Source: Polyangiaceae bacterium (GTDB lineage: Bacteria; Myxococcota_A; Polyangia; Polyangiales; Polyangiaceae). Taken from it: a stretch of 64,000 nucleotides of DNA. The position numbers and the translations under genes were made by a program. Under the pieces are notes generated by a model. The model was not told the origin of the DNA. It did not search any database and saw only the letters and a list, made by a program, of their open reading frames with translations. Positions 16,211 to 23,992 of this stretch are shown here, piece by piece. Every line of letters starts with the position of its first letter. Position 1 is the stretch's first letter. Location: NCBI GenBank assembly GCA_023150915.1, contig JAKLKA010000021.1, positions 1 to 64,000 of the forward strand, given 5' to 3'.

Positions 16211-16660
16211 ATGATCGGGGGCGCTGTTCGCTACTTTCTGATGGCGCTGCTGGCCACTTCAGGTGGGCTCGGGTGTTGGAAGTACTGCACCGACGCCGGC
16301 TGCAGTTCGGGCCTCGAGATCACGGTCCTGTCGTCGGCGACCACGTTCGCGCCCGGCGCCTACGCGGTTGAGCTCGAGATCGATTCTGATCTGACCGTGC
16401 TCACATGCCAGATCCCCGAAGCTCCGGAGCCGTTTCCGTGCAACTGCCAAGGCGGAGCGCCAAGCAACCATGTTTGCCTGATGCACGACGCGTTGTCGGT
16501 GTGGGTGAACGGTTTCCCCAAGTCGGCGTCGGTCAGGCTGGCCCGCGCTGGGGTTGAACTCGGCCAGAAGCAGTTCTCCCCCCAGTACGAGACTGTTCAG
16601 CCGAACGGTCCGGGCTGCAAGCCGACGTGCACGGCGGCGAAGGAGGTCGCGCAGTTTTGA
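16211..16660 (+). CDS. small Cys-rich secreted lipoprotein
   Basis: This 149-residue protein has an N-terminal signal-like segment (YFLMALLATSGGLGC) ending in a lipobox-like GLGC, then eleven further cysteines in the mature part, including CQIPEAPEPFPCNC. This composition suggests an exported disulfide-rich surface protein, common in myxobacteria. It sits between repeat B copy 1 and the YhcG-like nuclease gene and is convergent with the latter. It may be a passenger of the island. No family is recognised. Confidence 0.6.
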   Translation: MIGGAVRYFLMALLATSGGLGCWKYCTDAGCSSGLEITVLSSATTFAPGAYAVELEIDSDLTVLTCQIPEAPEPFPCNCQGGAPSNHVCLMHDALSVWVNGFPKSASVRLARAGVELGQKQFSPQYETVQPNGPGCKPTCTAAKEVAQF

Positions 16661-16700
16661 AGGTCATGCTTCTCGCCCGGCCGGCTCGCAGCAGTGCTGA

Positions 16701-17933
16701 TCACTTCCGCCCTCGATTGCCGCGAGGCTTAGCGGCTGATGAAGGCGTCGCGCCGGCGGCATCCAGGCCAGCGCTCAGCGCCAGCCGGTTGCGCGCGGCT
16801 TCGATGGCATCGTGCAGGCGTTTTTCGAGGACCTTGCGCGGAGGCAGGTCGGTCAGATACCCGGCGACGTGGATCCCCCGGGCATCGAGATCGAGGTACT
16901 CGACTGTTTCGCGCTTCTTGCCTGCGCAAAGGATGATACCGAGCGGGGCCTCCTCAGACGGTTGGCGTTCGTGACGATCGAGCCAGCGCAAGTAGATTTC
17001 CATCTGCCCCGAGTCAGCGGGCTTGAAGTCACCGATCTTGAGCTCGATTACGACGAGGCGGCGCATGCGCCGATGGAAAAACAAGAGGTCGAGGTAGTAG
17101 TCGTCTCCGTCGAGCGTGATGCGCTTCTGGCGCGCGACGAAGGCGAAGCTGCCGCCAAGCTCCAACAGGAACCGCTCGATCTCGCGCAGGATGGCTGACT
17201 CGAGGTCCTTCTCGCTGTAGCTGTCGGCGAGCTGGAGGAAGTCGAGCATGTACGGGTCTTGGAAGACCAGGGCTGGCGTGACCTCGCCCTTCTCGTGCAA
17301 CGCCGCGAGCTCCTCGCGAACCAGCTCTGCCGGCTTCTTCGACAGAGCCGTGCGTTCGTAGAGCATCCCGTCGATCTTCTGGCGAAGCTCACGGGTGCTC
17401 CATCGCTCGATGCGGCACATCTCGGCGTAGAAGTCGCGCTTGAGGGGCTCTTTGAGCGGGATCAGCAGGGTGAAGTGCGTCCACCCCAATTGTCGCAGCA
17501 GCGCTGCGACAATCGCCGAATCAGGAAACACCTCCGCGAACTGCACCATCCTGCGCAGGTTCTTCTCCCCGAACCCTCGCCCGTAGCGGGCCTCCAATTG
17601 TCGCCCCACTGCTGCGACAATTTGCGCGCCGTACTCGGCGCGCTGTCCCTCGAGAACTTCCGTGCGCACGCGATGCCCGATGTGCCAGTAGAGTGTGGTG
17701 AGTGCAGCGTTCGCTGCGACCGCGAGCTGCTTGCGCGCCGCATCGATCATCCGCCCGAGATCCTGCACGAGCGTCGCGACCTGGCCGTGGTTCGGGGCCG
17801 ATGCCGCCGCGAGCCCCCTCGGCGATACTGGGAGCGCTTTCCCGGCCTTCCCGGTCGCCGAACCTCGTTTCACCGCCGGTGAGACTCTCTTCGTCCCCAC
17901 CTTGGCGGGCTTCCTGCGTGGCGGCTTCTTCAT
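16701..17933 (-). CDS. yhcG: DUF1016/YhcG-family PD-(D/E)XK nuclease
   Basis: The 410-residue protein starts at ATG 17933 (MKKPPRRKPAKVG); the further in-frame extension upstream is unlikely. A basic Lys/Arg-rich tail (1-40) is followed by the DUF1016 N-terminal helical domain (about 45-190; TLYWHIGHRV, YGRGFGEKNLRRMVQFA, LGWTHFTLLIPLK). A C-terminal PD-(D/E)XK nuclease follows (about 215-370) with D282, E297 and K299 (YYLDLLFFHRR, VVIELK). YhcG-type proteins are found in defence islands and as orphan nucleases. This one lies alone between repeat B copies 1 and 2. Confidence 0.9.
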   Translation of the reverse strand: MKKPPRRKPAKVGTKRVSPAVKRGSATGKAGKALPVSPRGLAAASAPNHGQVATLVQDLGRMIDAARKQLAVAANAALTTLYWHIGHRVRTEVLEGQRAEYGAQIVAAVGRQLEARYGRGFGEKNLRRMVQFAEVFPDSAIVAALLRQLGWTHFTLLIPLKEPLKRDFYAEMCRIERWSTRELRQKIDGMLYERTALSKKPAELVREELAALHEKGEVTPALVFQDPYMLDFLQLADSYSEKDLESAILREIERFLLELGGSFAFVARQKRITLDGDDYYLDLLFFHRRMRRLVVIELKIGDFKPADSGQMEIYLRWLDRHERQPSEEAPLGIILCAGKKRETVEYLDLDARGIHVAGYLTDLPPRKVLEKRLHDAIEAARNRLALSAGLDAAGATPSSAAKPRGNRGRK

Positions 17934-18152
17934 CGCGAGGCATTGCTCCCGGCGGAGGGGCGGGTGGCGGGCAGCGTGGTAACGAACTCCAGGGAGCGCA
18001 GCCTTTCGATCACGCATACGAACTCGCGACCGGAGGAGCGGCTACCGGCTTCGTGGCTCAGCACAGCCGGGGATTGTAGTCGCGAGCGCCAGTCCCGGAA
18101 AGCCGACACCCGTTCGGTCCCGCGCGTAACTACGTTCCAGCGTCACGAGGGA

Positions 18153-18323
18153 CGTCGCCGCCAAACCGTTGCCCGCCGCGTCCTCAGCGATGACATCCGG
18201 GGCCACCACCGGACACCCGCTGTTCTCGCTGTCTTCTTCCGGTGGCACGACCTGTCGCTGCTTGGCCCCTTCGTGTCCCGAAACCTCCACCCTTTCGTAA
18301 ACCGTAGGTCTCGCGCTCGAGTC
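18153..18323 (+). repeat. repeat B, copy 2
   Basis: Second copy of repeat B, aligned to 15941-16114 along its length. Shared stretches include GCCACCACCGGACACCCG and GTCTTCTTCC. It ends in the tRNA-Thr-like core at 18293-18323. It separates the YhcG-like nuclease from the TumE-like pair. A minus-strand 97-codon frame (18042-18335) spans it and is probably not a gene. Confidence 0.75.
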
Positions 18324-18383
18324 CGGAACCATCAACCGCCGCCGCGCAGGCAGCGCATTAGCAGGCGCCGAAGCGCCGGCTGG

Positions 18384-18908
18384 CTAGTCGGCTTCAGGCG
18401 GGCGTTGCCGGAGGCCGATTTCGGGCTCGCCGTCGGGCTCCGGCAAGTCGTCTCGGTTGTCCCAATACCAGCGCTCGACGTACTCGAGAAAGGTGCCGAG
18501 GGTTGGCCACCCGCGTTCACCGATCCAGGACACCGCTTCCTCTCCCGTGCGCCAGTCCACATCGTGGCGGTGGTGGCTGTCGGCGTGGCCGGGATACGGG
18601 TGGGTGTTGTCGTAGCGCAGAAATGTGTCGTGCCCGCGCACCGACGCGTTGTAGGCGTACATGGCGGTCTGCACGAGCGGATCAGCTTCGTCGGAGCGCA
18701 GCTCCAGCTTCTTCTCCACCGCGACGACGATTCCGCCGCGACAGGCGATCTCACCGCGGAGCCAGAGCACGCCGCCCGGCGCCGCTTCCCATTCGAGAGT
18801 GTCGCGAAGAACGATGCCGCCGGAGCGGAGCTGCGCCATGCGGTTGTCGTGGACGCGCTGGTACGTCGAGAGGCGCGCCGGGTCGTGTGGCGTTTTGGCG
18901 CGGATCAT
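18384..18908 (-). CDS. TumE/DUF6516-family toxin-like protein
   Basis: This 174-residue protein has the pattern I associate with DUF6516 (TumE family of toxin-antitoxin toxins): LRGEIACRGGIVVAVEKKLEL (about 51-71), YAYNASVRG, then FLRYDNTHPYPGHADSHHRHDVD. Its ATG is 3 nt downstream of the stop of the small gene at 18912-19190, the usual tight toxin-antitoxin spacing with the putative antitoxin first. It lies between repeat B copies 2 and 3, so the pair may be a stabilising cassette. The last 20 residues are Pro/Asp/Glu-rich. Toxicity is inferred only. Confidence 0.7.
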   Translation of the reverse strand: MIRAKTPHDPARLSTYQRVHDNRMAQLRSGGIVLRDTLEWEAAPGGVLWLRGEIACRGGIVVAVEKKLELRSDEADPLVQTAMYAYNASVRGHDTFLRYDNTHPYPGHADSHHRHDVDWRTGEEAVSWIGERGWPTLGTFLEYVERWYWDNRDDLPEPDGEPEIGLRQRPPEAD

Positions 18909-18911
18909 CCG

Positions 18912-19190
18912 TCAGCGCGGAGCCAGGGCTCGGAGTCGCTCCAACTCGTCCAGGACCATCAACCAGCGGCAGACTTCCCACGTCTCCTGGCGCTTGCCAG
19001 CGTTCACTTCGCGGCGCAGCGTTTCGGAATCGATCCCGTGCCTCACTTCGTACGCACGGATCTCGGCTTCGAGCGATGCCAATTCCCCGTTCGGAAGGCG
19101 ACGCGTAGCCGCGCTGAGTTCCCGGAGCTTTGCCTGCCGTTCCGGCGCCGGCAGCGCGGCCAGGTCCGCCAGTCTGACGCCAGCTTTCAT
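18912..19190 (-). CDS. putative antitoxin of the TumE-like pair
   Basis: This 92-residue, mostly helical, charged protein starts at ATG 19190. The frame extends upstream to 19367, but that part lies in repeat-derived sequence. It has no obvious HTH, but EIRAYEVRHGIDSETLRREV followed by TWEVCRWLMVLDELERL suggests a small helical bundle, as in many antitoxins. It ends 3 nt before the DUF6516-like gene. The assignment is by position rather than motif. Confidence 0.6.
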   Translation of the reverse strand: MKAGVRLADLAALPAPERQAKLRELSAATRRLPNGELASLEAEIRAYEVRHGIDSETLRREVNAGKRQETWEVCRWLMVLDELERLRALAPR

Positions 19191-19356
19191 CGATCGGTCC
19201 TCCCGCACAAGATAGCCCCCCACGATCCCTGTGGCCACACCCGGTCCCAAAATTTCGAGCGACCTGGGACTGACAAGTTCCGACCCCCTGCGAAGGCCCT
19301 GCGCCTGCTCCTGGTTGCCACTCGACTGCAGGGCTGCCGGGGCCTTGGTCGGGGCG

Positions 19357-19394
19357 CCCGTTGCCATGCCGCGGGTGCCGCCGCCTTCGCCGCC
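19357..19394 (+). repeat. dispersed repeat A, fragment
   Basis: A 38-bp piece matching the start of repeat A (CCGTTGCCATGCCGCGGGTG and a few more bases). It is joined a few bases later to the end of repeat B copy 3, so the two repeat families are fused here. This looks like a recombination junction. Confidence 0.65.
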
Positions 19395-19400
19395 CCCTCC

Positions 19401-19453
19401 TGTCCCGATCCCCCGACCCTTTCGTAAACCGTAGGTCTCGCGCTCGAGTCTCG
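19401..19453 (+). repeat. repeat B, copy 3 (partial)
   Basis: Only the last 53 bp of repeat B are present: TGTCCCGATC through the tRNA-Thr-like core (19420-19453). It ends 7 bp from the stop codon of the helicase gene, consistent with an attachment-type boundary. Confidence 0.7.
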
Positions 19454-19460
19454 TCGAACT

Positions 19461-22400
19461 TCACGCCTGCTCGAGCGTCGCGTACCGCTGGTACAGGCCG
19501 GCGGCCAGGGCGTGCTCGAGGCGCCATGTGATCGCGATGGGTCGGTCGCCTTCGTGTGACTGATACACGGCCGGGCCGCAGAAGGCGTAGGGCGCGTCGG
19601 GGTCGGTGCGGACGAACAGGAAGAAGCGCCAGCCGTTCGCCGGGCTCTGGATGTAGCGCCGTCCGCTCTCGCCGTGGACGCTGGCGACGGACTGGGTCTC
19701 CCAGTGAAAAAGCTGCGGCGAGATGGCGTAGTCCCGATACCGAGTCGTGGGGGAGAAGCTCTTGCCAGACTTGTCCAGCGTGATGAAGAGTAGCTCGCGC
19801 TGACCCTGCACCTTGAGGATGCCCGCTTGCGGGACGCCGGCCTTGTCGCCGGCCTGCTTGTAGCCCACCGCGGCCGCGATCTCGAAGCGCGTGTAGTGGC
19901 GATGGAGCGCCAGAGGCCACTCGGCCACCGGAAAGACATCTTCCGGGAGCGGGACGCGGCTCGAGAGCACCTGGCACAGCTCCGAGAGCTCTTGCTTGAT
20001 GTTGCCTGAAGCCAGGCGGCGGATGGTCGCTTCCGGCGTGGGCACGATGCCCCTTGGCTCGAGCTGGATGCTCAGCATCGTGAGTCGCGCGTTTTCGACG
20101 TCCGCCACGGTCAGGACAGGGGTATCGGTGGCACGAAGCCAGCTCGAAAGCCGCGTCGGCTCATCGACATGCAGCAGACGCCCGAGGCGCTCGCTCGTCG
20201 CGTCCTCGGTTTCGTTTTCGCGCTCGGAGAGCAGACCGGCTGCACGGCGCACGGTGGTCCAGCCCCCGGCACCGTATACGTCCTCGAGCTCGCGGCCGGT
20301 GGCATCGAGGAAGCGGGCCAGGCTCAAGGGTGTGGCGGCCTCGGCACCGATCTCCCTGGCCTCTTCGACGATCCGCTGGCGGCGGGCAAGGTGCGATCGA
20401 AGCGAGCCGAGGATCTGATCGCGTGCGACGGCATCGAGCTGAAACGCGCAGCCGCTGGGCAACAGTGGCAGCCCCTGCTCGAGAGCCTTGAGCAGGCGCG
20501 CACGCGGCACCCCAGTGAGCGCAGACAGCGTGCCGTCGAAGCGAAACTCTGCGCGGTGCTGCCCGATGAAGTCCAGAACCAAGCAGCTCGACTTGTTCTT
20601 GTCGAGCCGCAGACCGCGCCCGAGCTGCTGAAGGAAGAGCGTGGCGCTCTGGGTCGGACGGAGCAGGATCAGCGTGTCGACGTAAGGCAGGTCGACGCCT
20701 TCGTTGTACAGGTCGCAGGTGCAAAGAACGTTCACCTCTCGCCGCTGCAGCAGGCCCGGCGCCTCGGCGCGCTTGCTCGACGGCGTTTCGCCGTGAACGG
20801 CGACTGCCGGCACGCCGCGGGCCGTGAATGCCGCGGCCATGAATTCAGCGTGCTCGACCGACACACAGAAAGCCAGCGCGCGAACACCACGCAAGTTCGC
20901 GACTCGGCGCTGGAGTTGCTTGACGACCAGGTCGGCGCGGGCGTCGTTGCCGGTGTAGACGTTCGAAAGCGCTGCTTGGTCATAGCCGTTCCGCGTCCAG
21001 TGAACCCGCTTCAGATCGGTGTTGTCAGAGACGCCGTAGTACTCGAACGGCACGAGGAGCTGCCGATCGAGCGCATGCCAGATCCGTAGCTCGGCGGCGA
21101 TGGTGCCTTCGAAGTCGGGGAGCAGCGACTTTCCGTCGCTACGTTCGGGAGTGGCCGTGAGCCCCAAGAGGATCCGAGGCAAGAGCCGTGGGACGATCGC
21201 GCGGTACGAATCGGCGGGCGCGTGGTGGCACTCGTCGACGACCACGTACTCGAAGTGGTCCGGACCGAAGCGCCCCAAGATGTCGCGGCTGGCTGCGCTC
21301 TGGATGGTGGCAAAGACGTGGTCCCAACGCGCAGGCTCGTCGCCACCCGCCAAGAGCTCACCGAATGCACCATCGTGCAGGGCCTGCCGGAATGTCGCGA
21401 GCGCCTGGTCGAGGATTTCCTTCCGGTGCGCTAGAAACAGCAGACGCGGCGGGATCTGTGAGGCCCCGATCTGCCGTGCGTAGTCGAAGGCAGCAACGAC
21501 GGTCTTGCCCGTGCCTGTCGCCGCGACGACCAGATTTCGGTGGCGGCCGTGAACGTGCCGCTCGGTCGCGAGACGGTCCAGAATCTCCTCTTGAAAAGGG
21601 AAAGGGCGGAGCGAGAAGAAGACCTGGGGCGACGTCGGGTCCGCGGGAGAAAGAGCGGCCCGCAGCCGGCTGCGCGACTGCTCGTCGTGCGGGTCGAAGC
21701 GCTCGAACTCGGAGTCCTGCCACAAGCCCTCGAACGTGCCCTTGAACTTGTCGATGACGTGCGGCAGGTCAGCGGCGCATGCCTTGACCATCCACTCTTG
21801 CCCGCTGCCCAGAGCGGTCGCAGTGAAGTTGGCGGACCCGACGTAGGCTGTGTGAAGCCCCGTGTCGCGGTAGAACAACCAGGCCTTCGCGTGCAGGCGC
21901 GTCCGACGGGTATCGTAGGATACTTTGACCTCGGCGCCCGGGAGCGACGCGAGCAGATCGACCGCTTCGAGCTCGGTGGTTTGCGTGAACACGGTCGTGA
22001 GAACGCGCAGCCGCACCTCGGTGGTCGAACGCCGCGCGAATGCCTCGAGGGCGTCGCGCAGCAGCCGGACACCACCGACCGTGATGAACGCGACCAAGAC
22101 GTCGATGCGGTCGGCGGAGGCAACTTCCCGCTCGAGCTCTCCGCCCAGGCTGGGTTCCGCGCGGCTGCGCGTCAAAAGGGTGCTCGACGCCAGGGGCGTC
22201 CGCGGGCGCTCGTAAGGGCTCGTCTCGTAGACCGCCAGCAGCTCTCGGCCAGGCGGCTCGACCTTGCGACCCGCGGCCCCGACGGAAGCCCCGTCCGAGT
22301 GGCCGGCGATCCGGTGAAGCTCGTCCAGCAAGCCGTTGACGATGGCGAGCTGAGCAGGCACGCGTTCGGCGTGGGGCACTGCCGCCAGCGCCCGCTCCAC

Positions 22401-22556
22401 CTCGAGCGCGACGTGACGTGCCAGGACCGAGTGCGAATCGGCCGTGTCCAGCGGCTCGACCTGCGACTTGCGCTCCCGGTCGAGCGAAGCCAGATCGACC
22501 GCGAGCGCCCCCGTGACTACCTGTTCGTACAGTCCGTCCGCGAGCCGCCCAGGCAT
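19461..22556 (-). CDS. PLD-nuclease / DEAD-like helicase / DUF3427 protein
   Basis: This 1031-residue protein has three parts. A phospholipase-D-like domain (about 145-260) has the HKD-type motif RLHAKAWLF..GSANFT (H222, K224, N243). An SF2 helicase core (about 320-700) has Walker A AATGTGKT (345-352), DECH (441-444), GLTATPERSD and QQLGRGLRL. A C-terminal DUF3427-type domain (about 850-1031) contains ATRYRDYAIS-like and RFFLFVR segments. Such proteins occur in defence islands and probably couple DNA translocation to cleavage. It follows a 70-codon gene by 21 nt on the same strand, and repeat B copy 3 lies just beyond its 3' end. Confidence 0.88.
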   Translation of the reverse strand: MPGRLADGLYEQVVTGALAVDLASLDRERKSQVEPLDTADSHSVLARHVALEVERALAAVPHAERVPAQLAIVNGLLDELHRIAGHSDGASVGAAGRKVEPPGRELLAVYETSPYERPRTPLASSTLLTRSRAEPSLGGELEREVASADRIDVLVAFITVGGVRLLRDALEAFARRSTTEVRLRVLTTVFTQTTELEAVDLLASLPGAEVKVSYDTRRTRLHAKAWLFYRDTGLHTAYVGSANFTATALGSGQEWMVKACAADLPHVIDKFKGTFEGLWQDSEFERFDPHDEQSRSRLRAALSPADPTSPQVFFSLRPFPFQEEILDRLATERHVHGRHRNLVVAATGTGKTVVAAFDYARQIGASQIPPRLLFLAHRKEILDQALATFRQALHDGAFGELLAGGDEPARWDHVFATIQSAASRDILGRFGPDHFEYVVVDECHHAPADSYRAIVPRLLPRILLGLTATPERSDGKSLLPDFEGTIAAELRIWHALDRQLLVPFEYYGVSDNTDLKRVHWTRNGYDQAALSNVYTGNDARADLVVKQLQRRVANLRGVRALAFCVSVEHAEFMAAAFTARGVPAVAVHGETPSSKRAEAPGLLQRREVNVLCTCDLYNEGVDLPYVDTLILLRPTQSATLFLQQLGRGLRLDKNKSSCLVLDFIGQHRAEFRFDGTLSALTGVPRARLLKALEQGLPLLPSGCAFQLDAVARDQILGSLRSHLARRQRIVEEAREIGAEAATPLSLARFLDATGRELEDVYGAGGWTTVRRAAGLLSERENETEDATSERLGRLLHVDEPTRLSSWLRATDTPVLTVADVENARLTMLSIQLEPRGIVPTPEATIRRLASGNIKQELSELCQVLSSRVPLPEDVFPVAEWPLALHRHYTRFEIAAAVGYKQAGDKAGVPQAGILKVQGQRELLFITLDKSGKSFSPTTRYRDYAISPQLFHWETQSVASVHGESGRRYIQSPANGWRFFLFVRTDPDAPYAFCGPAVYQSHEGDRPIAITWRLEHALAAGLYQRYATLEQA

Positions 22557-22577
22557 GAGGGCGTTGTCCGGTCGCAG

Positions 22578-22790
22578 CTAGAGCGCGTCAAGCTCATCCA
22601 GCAACTCGAGGGCCGTGAGCCCCAACGCGATCCCCGCCCCCTCGATGATGCCCGCCGCGTGTGCGGCGCCTGGACTCATGTCAGCCGGCGCGAGCACGCG
22701 CTCACCGAACAGGGCATCTGCGTCGTAGCTCGTTTCAGTGCGCAGCGTTTCGAGTGCCTCGAGGACAACGATGCGAAGCTCGTTCATCAA
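22578..22790 (-). CDS. small acidic helical protein upstream of the helicase
   Basis: This 70-residue acidic protein (two adjacent Met codons at the start) has the look of a small helical bundle (LRIVVLEALETLRTE, AAGIIEGAGIALGLTALELL). It ends 21 nt before the helicase start, so it is probably its operon partner. No family is recognised. Confidence 0.55.
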   Translation of the reverse strand: MMNELRIVVLEALETLRTETSYDADALFGERVLAPADMSPGAAHAAGIIEGAGIALGLTALELLDELDAL

Positions 22791-22872
22791 GCAGCGCGTA
22801 GCCCGGGCTCCGGCGGAATGGAGCTCCGGATGAAGGGAGGAAGACCGGCCGCGCCGCGTACTCCGTCCTGAG

Positions 22873-23793
22873 ATGCCGAAGCGGTCAGCTTTGATCCTCT
22901 TTGCGCTCGGCGCGGTTCTGGCCCAGGCGTGCTCGAGCAGCTCCGACGGCTCCTCCGGGACCGGCTACGTACCCAACCCCGCGCTCTGCCAAGCGAGCTG
23001 TTCGGCCGCCACACAGTCGGGCTGCAACACGGGCGGTCCGAGCCAGTGCGAGGCCGACTGCGAGGCGACGCGTCAGAAGTACTCGGAGTGCCTGGCCGAG
23101 GTGGACGCGATGTTGAGCTGCGCCAGCCAGAACGGCTACGTCTGCGGTTCGGGGAGCGTGACGCTGAACGGCTGCGATGCCGAGACGAAGAACTTCTCGA
23201 TCTGCGGCGCGTGCATCCCCACGGGCAGCAGCGGGCTCTGCACCATCTGCGCCAAGAAGAGCTGCTGCGCCGAGTACAGGGCTTTCGGTCAGGCGCCAGA
23301 CCTCGGGAGCTACAGCGCCTGCGTCCAGAACTGCTCCTCTCTCGACTGCCTGACCGCGTGCGAGCAAGCCAATCCGCTCGCCGGCAAGGCGTTCAAGGAA
23401 GTGGACGGGTGCCGCAAGAGCGCGTGCCCGTCGGCGTGTGATGGGCAGCCAAGCAACGTCGCGTCCGATCCCGTGGGGCGAATGTGCGCCGCTGCCAAGA
23501 ACGCCGGCTGTCCAATCACCGACTGTGAGTCCACCTTCGCAGGTCAGGACTCGGAGCCGTTCGGGTGCGGCCTACAGAAGTACGCGGCAATGGAGTGCGC
23601 AGCGAGCAAGCCCGTGACCTGTCAGAACGGCGAGGCGGTGTTCGACGAGAGCTGTCTCACCGCTTACTCAGATTGCTTGGGGGTCGGCGGCTCCGGCGGG
23701 CAGAGTGGGGGAGGTGGAAGCGGGGGAGCGGTAGTCGTGGGCGGAGCCGGCGGCGCGATCGTCGGCGGCAGCGGTGGGTCCGACGGCGGCTGA
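22873..23793 (+). CDS. Cys-rich lipoprotein
   Basis: This 306-residue protein has a signal peptide ending LAQACSSSS (lipobox-like) and over 30 cysteines in the mature part, many as CxxxC pairs (CQASCSAATQSGC, CTICAKKSCC, CLTACEQ). It ends in a Gly/Ser/Val-rich tail. Likely outer-membrane or cell-surface, stabilised by disulfides. It is the first gene of the core-like region right of the defence island. No enzymatic motif was seen. Confidence 0.75.
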   Translation: MPKRSALILFALGAVLAQACSSSSDGSSGTGYVPNPALCQASCSAATQSGCNTGGPSQCEADCEATRQKYSECLAEVDAMLSCASQNGYVCGSGSVTLNGCDAETKNFSICGACIPTGSSGLCTICAKKSCCAEYRAFGQAPDLGSYSACVQNCSSLDCLTACEQANPLAGKAFKEVDGCRKSACPSACDGQPSNVASDPVGRMCAAAKNAGCPITDCESTFAGQDSEPFGCGLQKYAAMECAASKPVTCQNGEAVFDESCLTAYSDCLGVGGSGGQSGGGGSGGAVVVGGAGGAIVGGSGGSDGG

Positions 23794-23992
23794 GCGGCGC
23801 GCGGCCCGTCACAGGCAGTTGGAGTACCTCCTGGGGCAGGAACCCGGCACGCTTGGCGCAGCGCCTCGTGCGTGCGCCCTTGAGCCGGCGCGTGCTGCTC
23901 GACCAGCTCGCCCGTCTCGAGCCCGTCTCCCCTGATGCCGCTCGCGGTGGAGCCGCGCGAGTGATACGGCTTCGCGAGCTGAGCGCCGCGGT

